From: Limnanthes douglasii subsp. nivea
Lineage: Eukaryota; Streptophyta; Magnoliopsida; Brassicales; Limnanthaceae
Assembly: GCA_036936605.1 (NCBI GenBank)
Contig: JAUPFV010000002.1
Location: forward strand, 318,262,893 to 318,326,892
Length of the DNA stretch: 64,000 nucleotides
Direction: 5' to 3'
Part shown: positions 47,737-60,400 of the stretch, one piece after another
Position numbering within the stretch: the stretch's first letter is position 1
How the letters are laid out: each line of letters starts with the position of its first letter
Notes under the pieces: generated by a model
Told to the model about the DNA's origin: nothing
What the model saw: only the letters and a program-made list of their open reading frames with translations
Databases searched by the model: none
Position numbers and translations under genes: made by a program

Positions 47737-48760
47737 GATCATCTTCAGGTTGGGTATTTTAATAAGCAGCGCCACGGTTGCTGCTTGGCACTCTAATCCC
47801 AACCATTTGAAAAACCTTGGTATCAAGATTGGCTTCGCTACCTCGAGGCCGATTGTTGTGTGCTCCATGAAGAAGGGCTACATGTGGACAAGTTTTATCA
47901 TCAAGATGCTCTGTACATAACTATTTTTTATATTGAATAGATCAATCTTACAATTAGAAGGGCGACGCAGCCGACGACTCTATCAGTTTTTTTGATTGCT
48001 AAACAACTCCTGATAGACTGTCGAAGCTTGTACAATATTAATCTGGACCAGTCGTAATTGTTAATTTTGCTGAGGTCTTCAACATAATAAACCGTGCTCC
48101 AACCCATGATATATCCAGATACGAAGTAGAATAGGGTAAAGCACAAAAACAGTATCAACAGCCTCACAACGTCTTCCAACTCATGCTCCCCCCTTCGCTT
48201 ATGGATTTTTCTATACCTTCTTGTAAAATCAACGACAACAGGCTATGTTAGAAAAGTACAGCATCCTGCTTTATAAGATGAAGTCGATTTTACACGTACC
48301 TTTATAATGGCATTCGTTATTGTTTTAGTATTAGTCAGTGCTACTTTCCAGTTAGTTTTACCCATGGAGTATTTCTTCATCATCCTCGATTCGTCCTCCT
48401 CGTCGGGCGCGTATTGGTTGTGAAATGCTCTGGTTTTCGTTAACCGTATTTTCTCCGTGCCATGCTTCATCCCTAATATGACCTTCACATCGTCTTCAGT
48501 TAGCTTTACAAACTTTGAGCCAATACAGAAGGCGTCTCTATCAACAGAGAACCTCTCAACGAGATACTAAATGATCGAGTATAATTTCTTCTTTGGCAGC
48601 TCTACCTCATTACGGATGTCGAAAGCCGTTTTCAAAAGCATGTAGAAGGGTGTGTTTCTTGCAGCTTCAATGTGGGCACGAGTAATACCCATCTCTTTAA
48701 GAAGCTTCAGAAGGCTCACCAACCCTGATCTGTAATAGCTTGGTTTTGTTGTCATACTTC
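47737..48760 (-). pseudogene. N-terminal domain exons of the ULP1-like MULE gene
   Basis: Three exons on the minus strand with clean borders: 48300-48760 (acceptor TGTGCAG, donor GTACGTG), 47952-48242 (acceptor CATAG, donor GTAAGA) and about 47737-47910 (acceptor GTACAG, donor GTATGAG). Frames join in phase. The protein starts MTTKPSYYRSGLVSLLKLLK and includes FVKLTEDDVKVILGMKHG, VYYVEDLSKINNYDWSRLIL, VVGCVALLIV and TTIGLEVAKPILIPRFFKWL. This is the arrangement of the DUF1985/plant-mobile-type head found before ULP1 domains in plant MULEs. Stops: TAG at 48567-48569 and TAG at 47878-47880. A further 5' exon in 49302-49488 (ending ATGTTTAGAAGTAAACAG before GTAAGC) is possible. Confidence 0.72.
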
Positions 48761-48789
48761 CTGCACACACACAAATCAGTTGGAGTGTC

Positions 48790-49010
48790 ACACACGTCGC
48801 ATCACAAGCTGCGAACTTCATATGCATCAGTTAAAGTGTCACACGATTCGCATGACAAGCTGCGAAGTGCATGAGATAAACATTCAATCAAGCTGCAAAC
48901 TGCTATGAACTATAAACATGTATGGAGCTGCGAATTGTTTGCATCCTAGGTGATGAAGATGCAAACTGTACTACAAAACACACGTACAGACTGCGAACTA
49001 TTCTATTTTT
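48790..49010. repeat. Palindrome-rich intron near the 5' end of the ULP1-like gene
   Basis: Core palindromes with 8-nt spacers at 48796-48815 and 48847-48866, sharing the spacer ending ACAAGC. Half sites follow at about 48890, 48928, 48960 and 48992. Confidence 0.88.
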
Positions 49011-49137
49011 TACATGCACGTTGCAGGGATCTGAGAAATATGGAAACAACACCAAAATCAACAATCAACTACCTAATGCACATCTAACATACATCACAAT
49101 TCTCAAGAAAGTATTAACATTACATACAACCTAACTT

Positions 49138-49700
49138 CTACCCTGGGTTCGACGATAAACCCAGAAACTGACCAACTATCGTCACTAAATACTTCATTCC
49201 GGTATAAAAAGAAACACCGATCGTGAAATAACAGAAAAATAGTGGTTCGAAGTCATCAAAAACACAAAAAAGTACAGTTTCCACGATAATGCTTACCTGT
49301 TTACTTCTAAACATTGTACTATTCACCGGTCGGAGACGACTTGACGACAACTTTGTCGAACAGAAGGTGGTTACTCGTTGAACTGAGTAAAAGACGGTGA
49401 CCGGTGTGATTGCGTTGAAGGTGTAAACGACGACTGATTTCGAACAATGAGAAGCTGTAGGGGTTTTGGGTTTGAGAGAGAGTATCACGAAGTCGAACGA
49501 TTTTCTGGTGGTTTTTAAAATTAGATGTGTTTGGATTTGTTTAGGGTGATGAGAAATGGTATAAAAGTGGGTTTGAAGTGAAAAATGAGTATTTATAGTC
49601 GAAGGGTAATTTGTCCAATTTTTTACTCGAGGTACTAAATAAAAATATTCAAAATTTGGTTTGAGTGAGGTATTTAGGGGTTTTTTTTATCTATTTTAAA
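49138..49700 (-). other. Right end region of the ULP1-MULE
   Basis: A minus-strand frame (49138-49488) reads MILSLKPKTPTASHCSK and onward with a donor-like CAG/GTAAGC at about 49302; it may be the leader exon of the ULP1-like gene. TATAAATACTC on the minus strand near 49590-49600 could be its TATA box. The outermost sequence, CCCCTAAATACCTCACTC on the minus strand, is MULE-terminus-like. No TIR partner was located. Confidence 0.45.
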
Positions 49701-49819
49701 ATTAAGATTGTTTTACTAAAATTAGATTATACCGGGTTCTAGTACCGGAACAAAGAAACAAGGGGTCGGGATTTTGTATCGATTTACGTAACAATCGTCT
49801 GTCCAAGTCGCTAACCTAT

Positions 49820-49851
49820 ATGGAATGAGCAAAACCTCCATTGAGTTCTAA
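49820..49851 (+). promoter_or_regulatory. Two short upstream ORFs in the host gene leader
   Basis: ATG GAA TGA at 49820-49828 (two codons) and, overlapping it in another frame, an eight-codon ORF at 49825-49851 (MSKTSIEF, TAA). Both precede the main ATG at 49919. If the leader is transcribed from upstream of 49820 they could reduce initiation at the main start. Confidence 0.45.
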
Positions 49852-49918
49852 GTGTGACACTCCGATTCCCGTCGAAGAGTTCGATTTACGAGTTTACAGT
49901 GACGAGAAGAAGACTGTA

Positions 49919-52900
49919 ATGGACCGTATTCGTCGAAGATCCGCTGCATTGACTATGCTTGTTATCTTCGCTCTTCTACTGGTACTTTCATCAAACGAAT
50001 TAACCAACTACCTCTTTGATTTCGTTCGTGAAAGTCTTTCTTTTTTCATTTGATTAGGGTTACATATTCATGCGATTGTTTGTGTTTCGTTTGATCTTAA
50101 TAAGATCAGTGTGTGTCCTCTTTATAAGATTGTATCGAGTGCAGAATATTGTTTTTGTTTGCTTTATCAGCTGTTCGACCACTGCATCTAGCTCAGGAGT
50201 TTCTCTGGTTGATTCGAATAGTTCTTTAGTTTCTGTCGATTCTGGTCGTATTGATTGACTTAAGGCTGTACTGATTAGCTTGACTGAGGTGATATTTGTG
50301 GTGAATTTCGACTTAAAACTGTGTATGTGGTGGATTTTAATACCTATTTGTGTATTGAAGTTATTAACATCGAGCATTTAGTTGTTTTAGCTAGATAAAG
50401 AATTGCATTGGTTCATATTTCTCTAAACCCATAAGTGTCAGCTTTTACATATTCTTGGCCGCAATTTTCTACTGAAGTTCAGCCTAAGCTACAGTTTTTT
50501 ATATGATGATTTAGTAAAAGTTTAATTTTATTGGTGTAAAGAATAATCTTTTACCCATAATCCTCTTCCCTGGGGATCAGTTTCTATCCCATTACTTTTC
50601 TACACTATCTGTTTTGATGTATCTCTCTTCTCTGTGATTATTTTGTTATTCATTAATGTAAGCCTTTTTTTTTATCAATTCTCAGTGTAAAGGTTGTAAG
50701 ATTAGGCTAGTAATTCTTTCAGATTAATTCAATCAAGTTATGTTGGTATTTTACAACATGGGTTTGATGAAGAATAAGGTGTTAGTCTTAATGCATGATA
50801 AGACGGATATACTTATATGATCTCTATTATAGATTTTAGTTTCTCAATAACTGCTTTCTAGAGTCGTGCTACACTAATTTCTGGGTGATATCATAACAGT
50901 TCATGCCAAGGGAATCTGTTGGATCCCCTCATGGAAATCGTAAAACTGGGAGTTCTTCCATATTCTCTTTATTTAATCTTAAGGAAAAGAGTAGATTCTG
51001 GAGCGAATCTGTTATGCGCAGTGGTACTTCTCTCGGTCAATTAATTTCATTGAACCCTTGAGATGCTTCTCCTCAGATTTAATCGCTTCCTCTACTTTCT
51101 TGATTCTAGACTTCTAGTACTGTTTGTTCTGATCTTTCAGATTTTGATGATTTGGAGTCTTCCGTCAAGGGCAAAATGGGGGTTGTTAATTACACCAAGG
51201 CAGGTAGTTGCTGGCATTTTACTATTTTTCTGAAACTTCTTTGCTGACAAAACATTTCTATGATTTGTTTTGTTGATTGGGTTTGAAATGCTAAGACTTT
51301 CCAGTTTTACATGTAGTTATATCTGTTCTGAATCTCACTTGTGATATCTACTTGATACTTTCTTTCAGATGGTTCTTTACTTCATGGCTTTAAAAATAAT
51401 GCAATGGAATATATTTATGGGTCTGACATTAATAAATATAAAAAAGAGGCTCTTGTATGACCAATTCTCTAATCTGTACAAAATTCTATTCTTCTTTACG
51501 TACACTTAATTCGGAAGTCTATATCTAAATTTCATGTGTAGTTATTGTTTTTGTCAATATGAAAGGGGATGGTTACTGAAATCCTGCAATTTCTCTTGTA
51601 CGTTACTTACTTTTATACTCCAGGAAATATTGCTAATTACCTAGAGCTAATGGAAGTAGACTCTATGTATCTTCCGGTCCCGGTAAATTTCATCTTTATA
51701 GGATTCGAAGGAAAAGGAAATCAAGGTATGCATTTCATATTTTTTGTTCCTTACCGGGTCGCTGCTATGAACATGCTCTTTAATGGATTTTATTTTTATT
51801 TACCTAGAGTTCAAGCTAAAACCTGAAGAACTTGAGCGCTGGTTCACAAAAATTGATCACATATTTGAGCATACACGAGTTCCTCAACTTGGAGAAGTTC
51901 TGACTCCATTTTACAAAACTAGCATAGATAAAGAGAAAAAACATCATCTTCCCATCATCAGTCACATAAACTACAAGTATGTGCTATTTTTTCCTGCTTT
52001 TTCTATTAAGGGTGTAAAATCATGTTGCTTTTTTCTTTTTCAACTGAAAAGATTAATTTCCCTTATTTGTTGCAGCTTTTCAGTTCATGCTATACAAATG
52101 GGTGAAAAGGTTACTTCTGTGTTTGAGCATGCCATCAATGTTTTAGCCCGTAAGGATGATGCCTCTGTTAACAGGTATATACTGGTATGATGATTTTCTA
52201 ATAGTGTGTAATGTAATTGTAACTTACATTAAAGATCGGTGGCAGTGCCAATCTTTCAGTGCATTGGCATGAGTTTGACATAACTAAAACTTTCCTAACA
52301 TTTAAAGCAGTTTAAATATCACCAGAAACTTCAGACTATAACGTTTGTGTTTTCTCTCTCTGATTTATGGAATGCCATCAAGGTTTCTGAAAAAGTATAA
52401 TCATGTATAGATCGGAAAGGGACTGTTTGTTTTTGTTTCGTTTTTTAATAGGGGTTGGAGTGTGGTATGGTAGTTTTCTCTTAAAGTTTTGGACGAATAG
52501 AGCCCTCTGTTAATGTAAAGTTTCTCATCTCCAGAGTCTAGGCATTTTGACTCTCCAAAGGAGTTTTAAGTTTAATGGTGATATGTTATTTGAGCTTGTT
52601 TGTATTTTGCTGGTTGATATTCTTTTTGCTTCTTCTTCCTAAAAGGGCATCAAGAATGTTTGGTTTCTGTTCATAAAGTACCTTGGTCAGAAGAAAATGG
52701 AAAGTTTTATTTAAGGTTGTTGCATCTTTCTGGATCTAGCATAAGCTGTGCAACTCTTAACTGAATATTTCCTTTTTGGGCATTAGTTACATTTCATCTC
52801 GTCGTTGACAGGGATGAGGGCAATGATCTTTGGCAGGTAGATGTGGACATGATGGATTATCTCTTTACCAGCCTTGTTGACTATCTTCAGCTGGGAGAAG

Positions 52901-55276
52901 CTTATAATATTTTTGTTATGAATCCAAAGCATGATAAGAACAAGGCTAAATATGGCTACCGGTAAGCTACAATTTCATATACTATTTTAAAGGGTGAGAC
53001 AGGTTGGAAATTCAATTAAAAGTTTATACAAAAGTGAATGTTCGAAGAGAAGTTATTTTACATTATGTTTTATCTATGAGAAGTTAGAATCTTTATTAGT
53101 CATACTGTTATAATCGAGAAAGAAGCAGAGGTTCAGAGAGAAGGTATCATGCATCGTGTTTTTGTAAGAAGTTCAAATCTTCGGCAGACTTACATTTATA
53201 AGTTAAAAAAAGAACAGAAGTTTGAAGAGAAGTTCTTATACATCTTTTCCTTAGTAAGAAGTTTGAGTCTTTAGGAGAGTTCTCCCAGTGATGGAGGTCA
53301 ACTTACTTGTAAGACTATAAATTTTAACGGGTCAGTGAAGTCTGAAGTAAAAAGTATAGCGTAATGCTTACAGGTTGGTTTGAAACCTATTGGGAACCTT
53401 TGCAAGTCTTTAATTCTGAAGAACCGTTTTAAGAAAATACTATGGCCAATTCAAAGAAAAAAAGAAATCATTGACATAGTTTAGATGATTTGATTGATTA
53501 ATGCCATGGCCATATAAGATGGTCTTTATGCTTCTTGTGTTACTTTCATTTCATGGGCTAACTTAATTTTTACCATTAGTCTTTAATTTAGGTTATCTCT
53601 GACGGTTAATGAATGTATTCTTTTTCTTACCTTTAACATTTGCAGAAGAGGTTTATCTGAGTCAGAAATAGCTTTTCTCAAACAGGTACTGGCATGTATT
53701 CTTTGCATATCATGTTTATGTTACCACGTTGCCATTTGTGTTATATTTCTCTTTCGTCTAAACAATATTCCTACTATCAGCACTGAAAATAATATGTGGC
53801 ATGATGTTTATTAGCACTGAAATAATATATTTAAGCGTAAGCATTTGCACTGAAAAAATAATCCTTAAACAGGATAAGGACTTGCAAACAAAAGTTCTTC
53901 AGTTACGGACGGTCTCAGAGAGTCTCCTTGGTATGAAATGGCTCATACTTGTTGTTGCAACATCCCTCTCAGAATACTGATACTGATGGCTCAATTACTC
54001 TTTTGTTGCTACTTTAATTTTTTAGCTTTTGATAAGATCATGAAGAGACCACTATATGAAAAGCATCCTATGGTGAAATTTGCCTGGACAATTACGGAGG
54101 AAACTGATACGGTTAGTACTCTTTATATAGATAACTGAGCTGGTAAGAGGTTTTTAAGCTGGGCCATTTAGTTTCACAACCCCTTGAGATTTATTTTCGC
54201 TTATTAAGTATTTTATATTAACTACATCTATGTATTAGTTACAACAAGGATTATATTCTTCTTACCGTAATTTTAAAGGTTTGGTCTCATTAGGTATATT
54301 GGGGTATTCACCAGTGATGTCCTTGATCTTGAGTATTTTTACGATAATAATGATAGAAATCACGTTAGACCTGTAAGATCTTCAAACATTCTAGTGCTTG
54401 ACAGAATTCCACACTATATGCAATAAATATTTATTGCTTGACTTCATCCTTCCTTAGTTAAAAAAGCGAGTGTCCTTATGTTACCTTAATATATAAAGTC
54501 CAGTACTGTTTTTCAAATTTTGAGGTTTGTTGTGGCCAAACATTTTTACAGGCCGAGTGGCATAATTCTGTAATGGATGCACTCAATTATACTGAGATGT
54601 TGTATCATGGAAAAGGGACTGCTGATGTCATTCAGAGCAAAGCTGTACAGGTATATATGGTCATTTTCTTTTCGAACTTAACCATCAGGATGATATACTG
54701 AATGCCAACCTTTTGCTGAGATCTGTTAGGCATCTCTAATTGGGTGTTTGTATACTTGTCTTTCCATTTCTAGTTGTTGCAAGGAAAGAATGAGGATACA
54801 AGGCTTCTTCTTGAGAAGGGATTAAAATCTGGGGACTTGAGCGGTCTTAGGGCTGAATGTCTGACAGATACCTGGATTGGAAAGGGCAGGTTGAATATAT
54901 CTCTAATATATTCACTAGTACATATGTTACCCAACTTACAACGAAATTTCGTTGAGGGTCGTTGTAAATTTTATCTTATCAGGTGGGCATTTATTGACTT
55001 AAGTGCTGGCCCTTTCTCATGGGGGCCTTCTGTTGGCGGAGAGGGTGTGCGTACTGAACTTAGTTTTCCAAATGTGGAGAAGACAATTGGTGCAGTTACA
55101 GGTACATTCATTTGTTTTTTGTCATATTTAAATTTTCTTGCTAACTTTATGTCTTTCTTTTGGCCACATTGCTATTTTTCAGTTGTAATGAAATATCATA
55201 CTATTGTCTTTTTGTATCGTTATGTTGTATGTTTGTATGATTATGATCATTACATTACTGAGTATCAGCTTCTCTC

Positions 55277-55315
<39 letters not shown>

Positions 55316-57402
55316 AGTTGTATTTTTCACTAAGCTGAAAAAACTTAATCTATCCATTAACGTTTTATTCATGCTTGCGCATTTTGTTCTTCTGTAGAAA
55401 GCTTTTATTTCCCTATTCTCTAGATTTTTAAATATTAAATCCCTAGGAAGCATTGTGCTTCAAAAAGATGGCACCCGCCGCACCCAAAGACTAAATTTTT
55501 TAAATTTGCCTCACCTGTCTCCCGCACCTTTGCCTCCATGATTATTCCTTTTTCACTAAGACTATGTGAGTATATTAGGATACTCCTATGTACCAAAAGC
55601 CTGCTGTTGAATCGTGGATGGACAGACTTGCTAATTACTTTCCCTGTCAATTAAGGATTATTCTAGTCAAAATAAATTAAATCAGAAGGTCTACGCCGGA
55701 GTGGCCGTATACCAGGAAAAATAGACTAAAATGAAAGAAAAATATCTATAGGGAAAGATCATTTGCTAGTTAAGGTTGTTTTAAATCATCTATAACCGGA
55801 ACAGTCTACAGACTTAAACAGTCAAAGATTTTAATCACTAGACTTCGACAGAGATTTTAATTGTTCAGTAATATCCTTGGCTATTCATAATAGTAATAGT
55901 GTCATAAAATGTCCCTCTATTCTCTCAGCTGCTCTGCCCAGAAGTGCAAAACTCTTAAATACAGTATGCTATATCCTTATCCCACTTACAGATTCAGCAC
56001 TAGATTGCCACAACAGTTCGCCTTTCTAGCATATGAGCAGACAAAGGAATTACATATATATATTCCTTTGATATGCAAAAAAGTCTAACTTACACCAGAG
56101 AGTACCCTGTGTGAATTTTGAGCAAGTGTGTGTTTTAGTAATTGGCATACAGTATAAAGTTAAAGTTTTACAAAAATGTGTTGGTGAAATTTTTATAGTG
56201 TTGTATCATGTAAAAGCAGCATTTACACTTTAAATCTGTTACTTTTCAATCCATAATTGCCTTTATTCTTCATGACAACCAGAAATATCAGACGATGAAG
56301 CGGAAGATCGCCTTCAAGATGCAATTCAGGAAAAGTTTTCTGTATTTGGAGAGGTATGTGTTATATATGACATAGGGACTCACTGAATGCTTCCAGTATC
56401 TTTTAAATTCCTTAGTATCCTTCTAGTATTGTTCTTTCAAATGGAGCTTAAAATAAGGAGAATGCATACTAATCATTTTCTGTAACATGAATCAGCAGTC
56501 TTCTCCAGTGTTAAATAGCATGTTGGCAGCGTATTTGGTACATAGGATAAGGATTGGATTCAACTAGATTGTAGCATTTTTATCCAATCCAATATTTGGT
56601 GCTGTTACAAGCAAATTCATTGTTGTATAAAAATAACCTCGTATGATGTTTAAGCTGCAATTAGATCTAGACCGGACTGTACTCCACATGGATCAAATAA
56701 TTTAGTGTCCAATCTCACATCTTAGATCTGATAGTATTCGACTAATACAGCTAGTTCCAATTTTATTAATCCTATCCGGTGTCCCGAAGATGCCCTTAGG
56801 TTAGTGTAGCCTAAGTATAAGAGAATGAAAAGGAAAATGTAGAAAATTGTGTAAAGGGAAAGAAACTGGACTCAAGTGCTTATATCCTAGGGTAATATAA
56901 AGGAGTATTGAGTTAGAACCTCCTCTACAAGGCGGTCTTACTTTCCTTGTATCCTTTAAAAAAGGCTGATATAACTATTTTAGTTTTATTGCGACCAATA
57001 TAATATATTCTATGTAAGAAAACAGTAAACTAACCGTGATATATATATATTGTTTTGGTGGTGATGTGTTGTTTCCTAAATTTGTCATATAAGTCTGTGA
57101 AGAGCACATGGCATTTCAACTACTGGGGTTAATATGCTGTGTTTCTTGACTGACCCATCAAGAAGATTTGGCCGAATTATAGTTTATATGTTTTGAATGG
57201 AATAATTTGTATTTTCTCTTCGTTTAGTAATTGAATATGCCAATATATTTGGCAGAAAGACCATCAAGCTATCGACATTCTCTTAGCAGAAATTGATGTA
57301 TATGAGCTTTTTGCTTTCAAACACTGCAAGGGAAGGAAAGTCAAGCTTGCCCTTTGTGAAGGTAATCCTGCAGTTCTTTTAAGCGTTGTTATACTGGCTT
57401 TA

Positions 57403-57433
<31 letters not shown>

Positions 57434-60400
57434 TCCTGGCTCACTAGAATACTAAAGTTTGTTGTCTATATTAAAGCTGACACAAGGTCTCATACTTCTC
57501 GCATACGACTTTTCAGAACTGGTAAATATAGGATTGGCTTCAGATCCTACTATCCTAGGGATGAGAGTCATGATATATATATAGTTTGTTGCTTGCAACA
57601 TGCAGTTAGTTAAGCTGGCATAAGCTCTCGCACTTATCTCATACAATTCTTCATATACAAGAGCTGGTAAACATATAATTGACTTTAGTTCCTCCCTAGT
57701 AATATACTTATGATGGGAAAAAGGATGTATTATTTTGTCATATGTAGCTCCTTTTGTTTCTGGCAGGATGGTCCAGAAGCTATTAAATTACTTAGCATTC
57801 ATTACTCAGATTCTTGTATATAGGAGTTTGCCGCTAAATTTATAAATTTCAATATTTTTTATCCAGAGCTCGATGAGAGAATGCGGGACTTGAAAAATGA
57901 ACTTCAGTCTTTTGAAGGTGAAGAATATGATGAAAGTCACAAGACAAAAGCTATCGATGCACTGAAGAGAATGGAAAACTGGAATCTGGTTAGAAATACA
58001 CATGAGGTTTGTGCTTGGTCACCTAAGAACAACATTTGTTCTTATTATGCTGCTCGTTGGAAGATTTGACTACGTTAATTGCTAGATGCAAAGTGTCTTA
58101 GCTGCTCAATTTTTTTGCAGGAGTTTCAAAATTATACAGTTGCTCGGGATGCTTTTCTTGCACATTTAGGTGCCACGCTGTGGGGATCCATGAGGCACAT
58201 CATATCACCATCTGTTGCTGATGGTGCATTCCATTATTATGAGAAGATTTCCTTTCAATTGTTCTTTATCACAGAGGAGGTATGTTTATGTAAAATATCT
58301 CAGAAGACTATCAGCTGAACTGGAAGGAGGTCGTAATTGTTCATCTCTGTTAGTGCAGAAGGTTGCGAGTATTAAAAAACTACCTGTGGATGTCAAAGCT
58401 ATCATGGATGGGCTTTCTTCATTGTTGTTACCCTCGCAGAAACCTATGTTTAGCCCGCACATGTAAGTGTCTCTGCACCCTTATTTTGTTTTTCGTCTAT
58501 TCATGCTGCCTTTTGCATTAAGCAGTTCTATTCAAATATTTCTATATTCCTATCTTGTATCTCTCTTTATCAATGCCTTCCATCTTGAAATTGAAACAAA
58601 AAACTAGCTTCTATCTATGCACTAATACTGCCTTGCTTCTGAATATGTGCATATATGTATTTTTTTTTTCGCATCCTGTATTGAAACTGTTATATCTACT
58701 GTAGGTTATCTCTGTCAGAGGATCCGGCTTTGGCAATGGCTTTTTCAGTGGCGAGGCGGGCTGCAGCTGTGCCAATTTTACTTGTTAATGGAACTTATAG
58801 GAAAACAATTCGTTCATATCTTGATACCTCCATCCTCCAACATCAGTTACAAAGACTTGATCATACTTCTTCACTTAAAGGCAAGTTGGCAGCCTAAGTT
58901 GCTTTTTCTTTTCTATCATTGTGTTACACTATATCTGCTTTCAGTTTTAAGGTCGTTGTGAAAATGTTTTCCAAATCCTAAGCAACCAAGCCACTAATTC
59001 GTTGGTTTAGCTAATCATGTCACCAGTGTCTTGTATCAAAACCATTATCTCCACAATTAATTAGTATTTTCATTTATAGCTTGATTGTGCATTGCTTTTT
59101 TTTTTTTTTTGCTAATTTCTTGTGAATCCCATTAGTAACATCTGATTAGGTACTGATATCACAAACGAGGAGTAAAGGATTTTGTTACCAGGAACTGTAC
59201 CAAATTAGTTGAATGGTGGCTAGACTGCTACATTTCGGAGCTGATATTTGAATTTTTGTTCAAAATATATAGGAGCTCATTCCCATTCCCGGTCTACATT
59301 AGAAATTCCAATATTTTGGTTTATTCACGGGGAGCCATTATTGGTTGACAAGCATTATCAGGCAAAGGCACTTTCTGATATGGTAATTGTTGTCCAATCT
59401 GAGCCATCATCATGGGAAAGCCATCTGCAGTGTAACGGGCAGTCACTTTTGTGGGATTTAAGGTATTCTGAATATTTGCGTCTTAATTTAGCTTTTAATA
59501 GTGTATGCTGCATTTGTATATTACAATATTTTCTTCTATTATTCTTAGTATTTGCTGATTTAAACATTCTCTTCACTTGTGCTAGGGACAGCAATTATTT
59601 TTATATATATGACTTTTTCATTGATTCATATCCTAAATAACAAATCAACCATTGTTGCAAAAACTGTAACCACAATAGGTGTGCTTAGATCAGATTGCCT
59701 AAGAAAACAACCAGTCGAACAAATTTGCTTGGTTTTTGTTATGAATTGTTTCAAACCCTTCGCTTCATTTCACGTGCAGGAGGCCTATTAAAGCTGCTTT
59801 GGCTGCTGTTTCTAAAAATCTAGCTGGTTTGCTTCCTCTGCATCTCGTCTACAGTCAAGCCCACGACAGTGCGATTGAGGTAAACAATGTGTTGAATAAT
59901 CCCTGTGTTCTCTTCATACTTCTGTCTTATCACGACATGTGAATTATATTATCCTACAACTTTGATTGTCGATTGTCGAGTGTAGCAACAACTTCTAGAT
60001 CAACGCAGAGAGATCAGTGTGAATATCATTGTAATTTGTGCCTAATGAATTTCTTATAACAACATTAGGCAAATTCTAATGGTTTTATTGAAAGTTTTTT
60101 CAGTTCAATATATTTTATAGAAGAAATTCTATTCCAAGTCCCCTCCCCCCTCCCGTCCCAGCACCACACTCACACAACGCAAAAAAATAAGGAAGAAAAT
60201 GACTCTTTGATGAAATGGAAAATTAATTTACAGCCGACTTTCCTGGAACTGGGAGCATTGCACTAAAATTGCATCTTATGCAAGTACTAATTGAAGGATT
60301 GATTATCTTATGCAATTTGGCAGGACTGGATATGGTCAGTGGGCTGTAACCCTTTTTCCATCACTTCCCAAGGTTGGCACTTATCACAATTTCAGTCTGA

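Larger units (their letters stand above)
40490..49695. mobile_element. MULE carrying transposase, acidic ORF and ULP1-like gene
   Basis: Contents: plus-strand MuDR-type transposase remnant (40836-41847), a minus-strand 166-codon acidic ORF (42516-43016) and a minus-strand multi-exon ULP1-type gene (43674-48760). Every noncoding gap has a TTCGCA-N8-TGCGAA palindrome or half sites. The right end lies near 49690 (minus reading CCCCTAAATACCTCACTC), resembling the left end of the 33.7-kb element. The left end is unclear and the transposase lacks its 5' part, so the element is probably truncated near 40.49 kb. Known: plant MULEs of the Kaonashi type carry ULP1-like genes. The family label here is inference. 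Confidence 0.8.

Noticed and set aside
49841..50053. Single-exon 70-aa ORF at the start of the host gene
   Set aside because: Begins at a non-ATG codon and runs past the donor at 49982. Splicing to 50900 gives a far better protein (signal peptide then RESVGSPHGNRK), so the extra length is intron.
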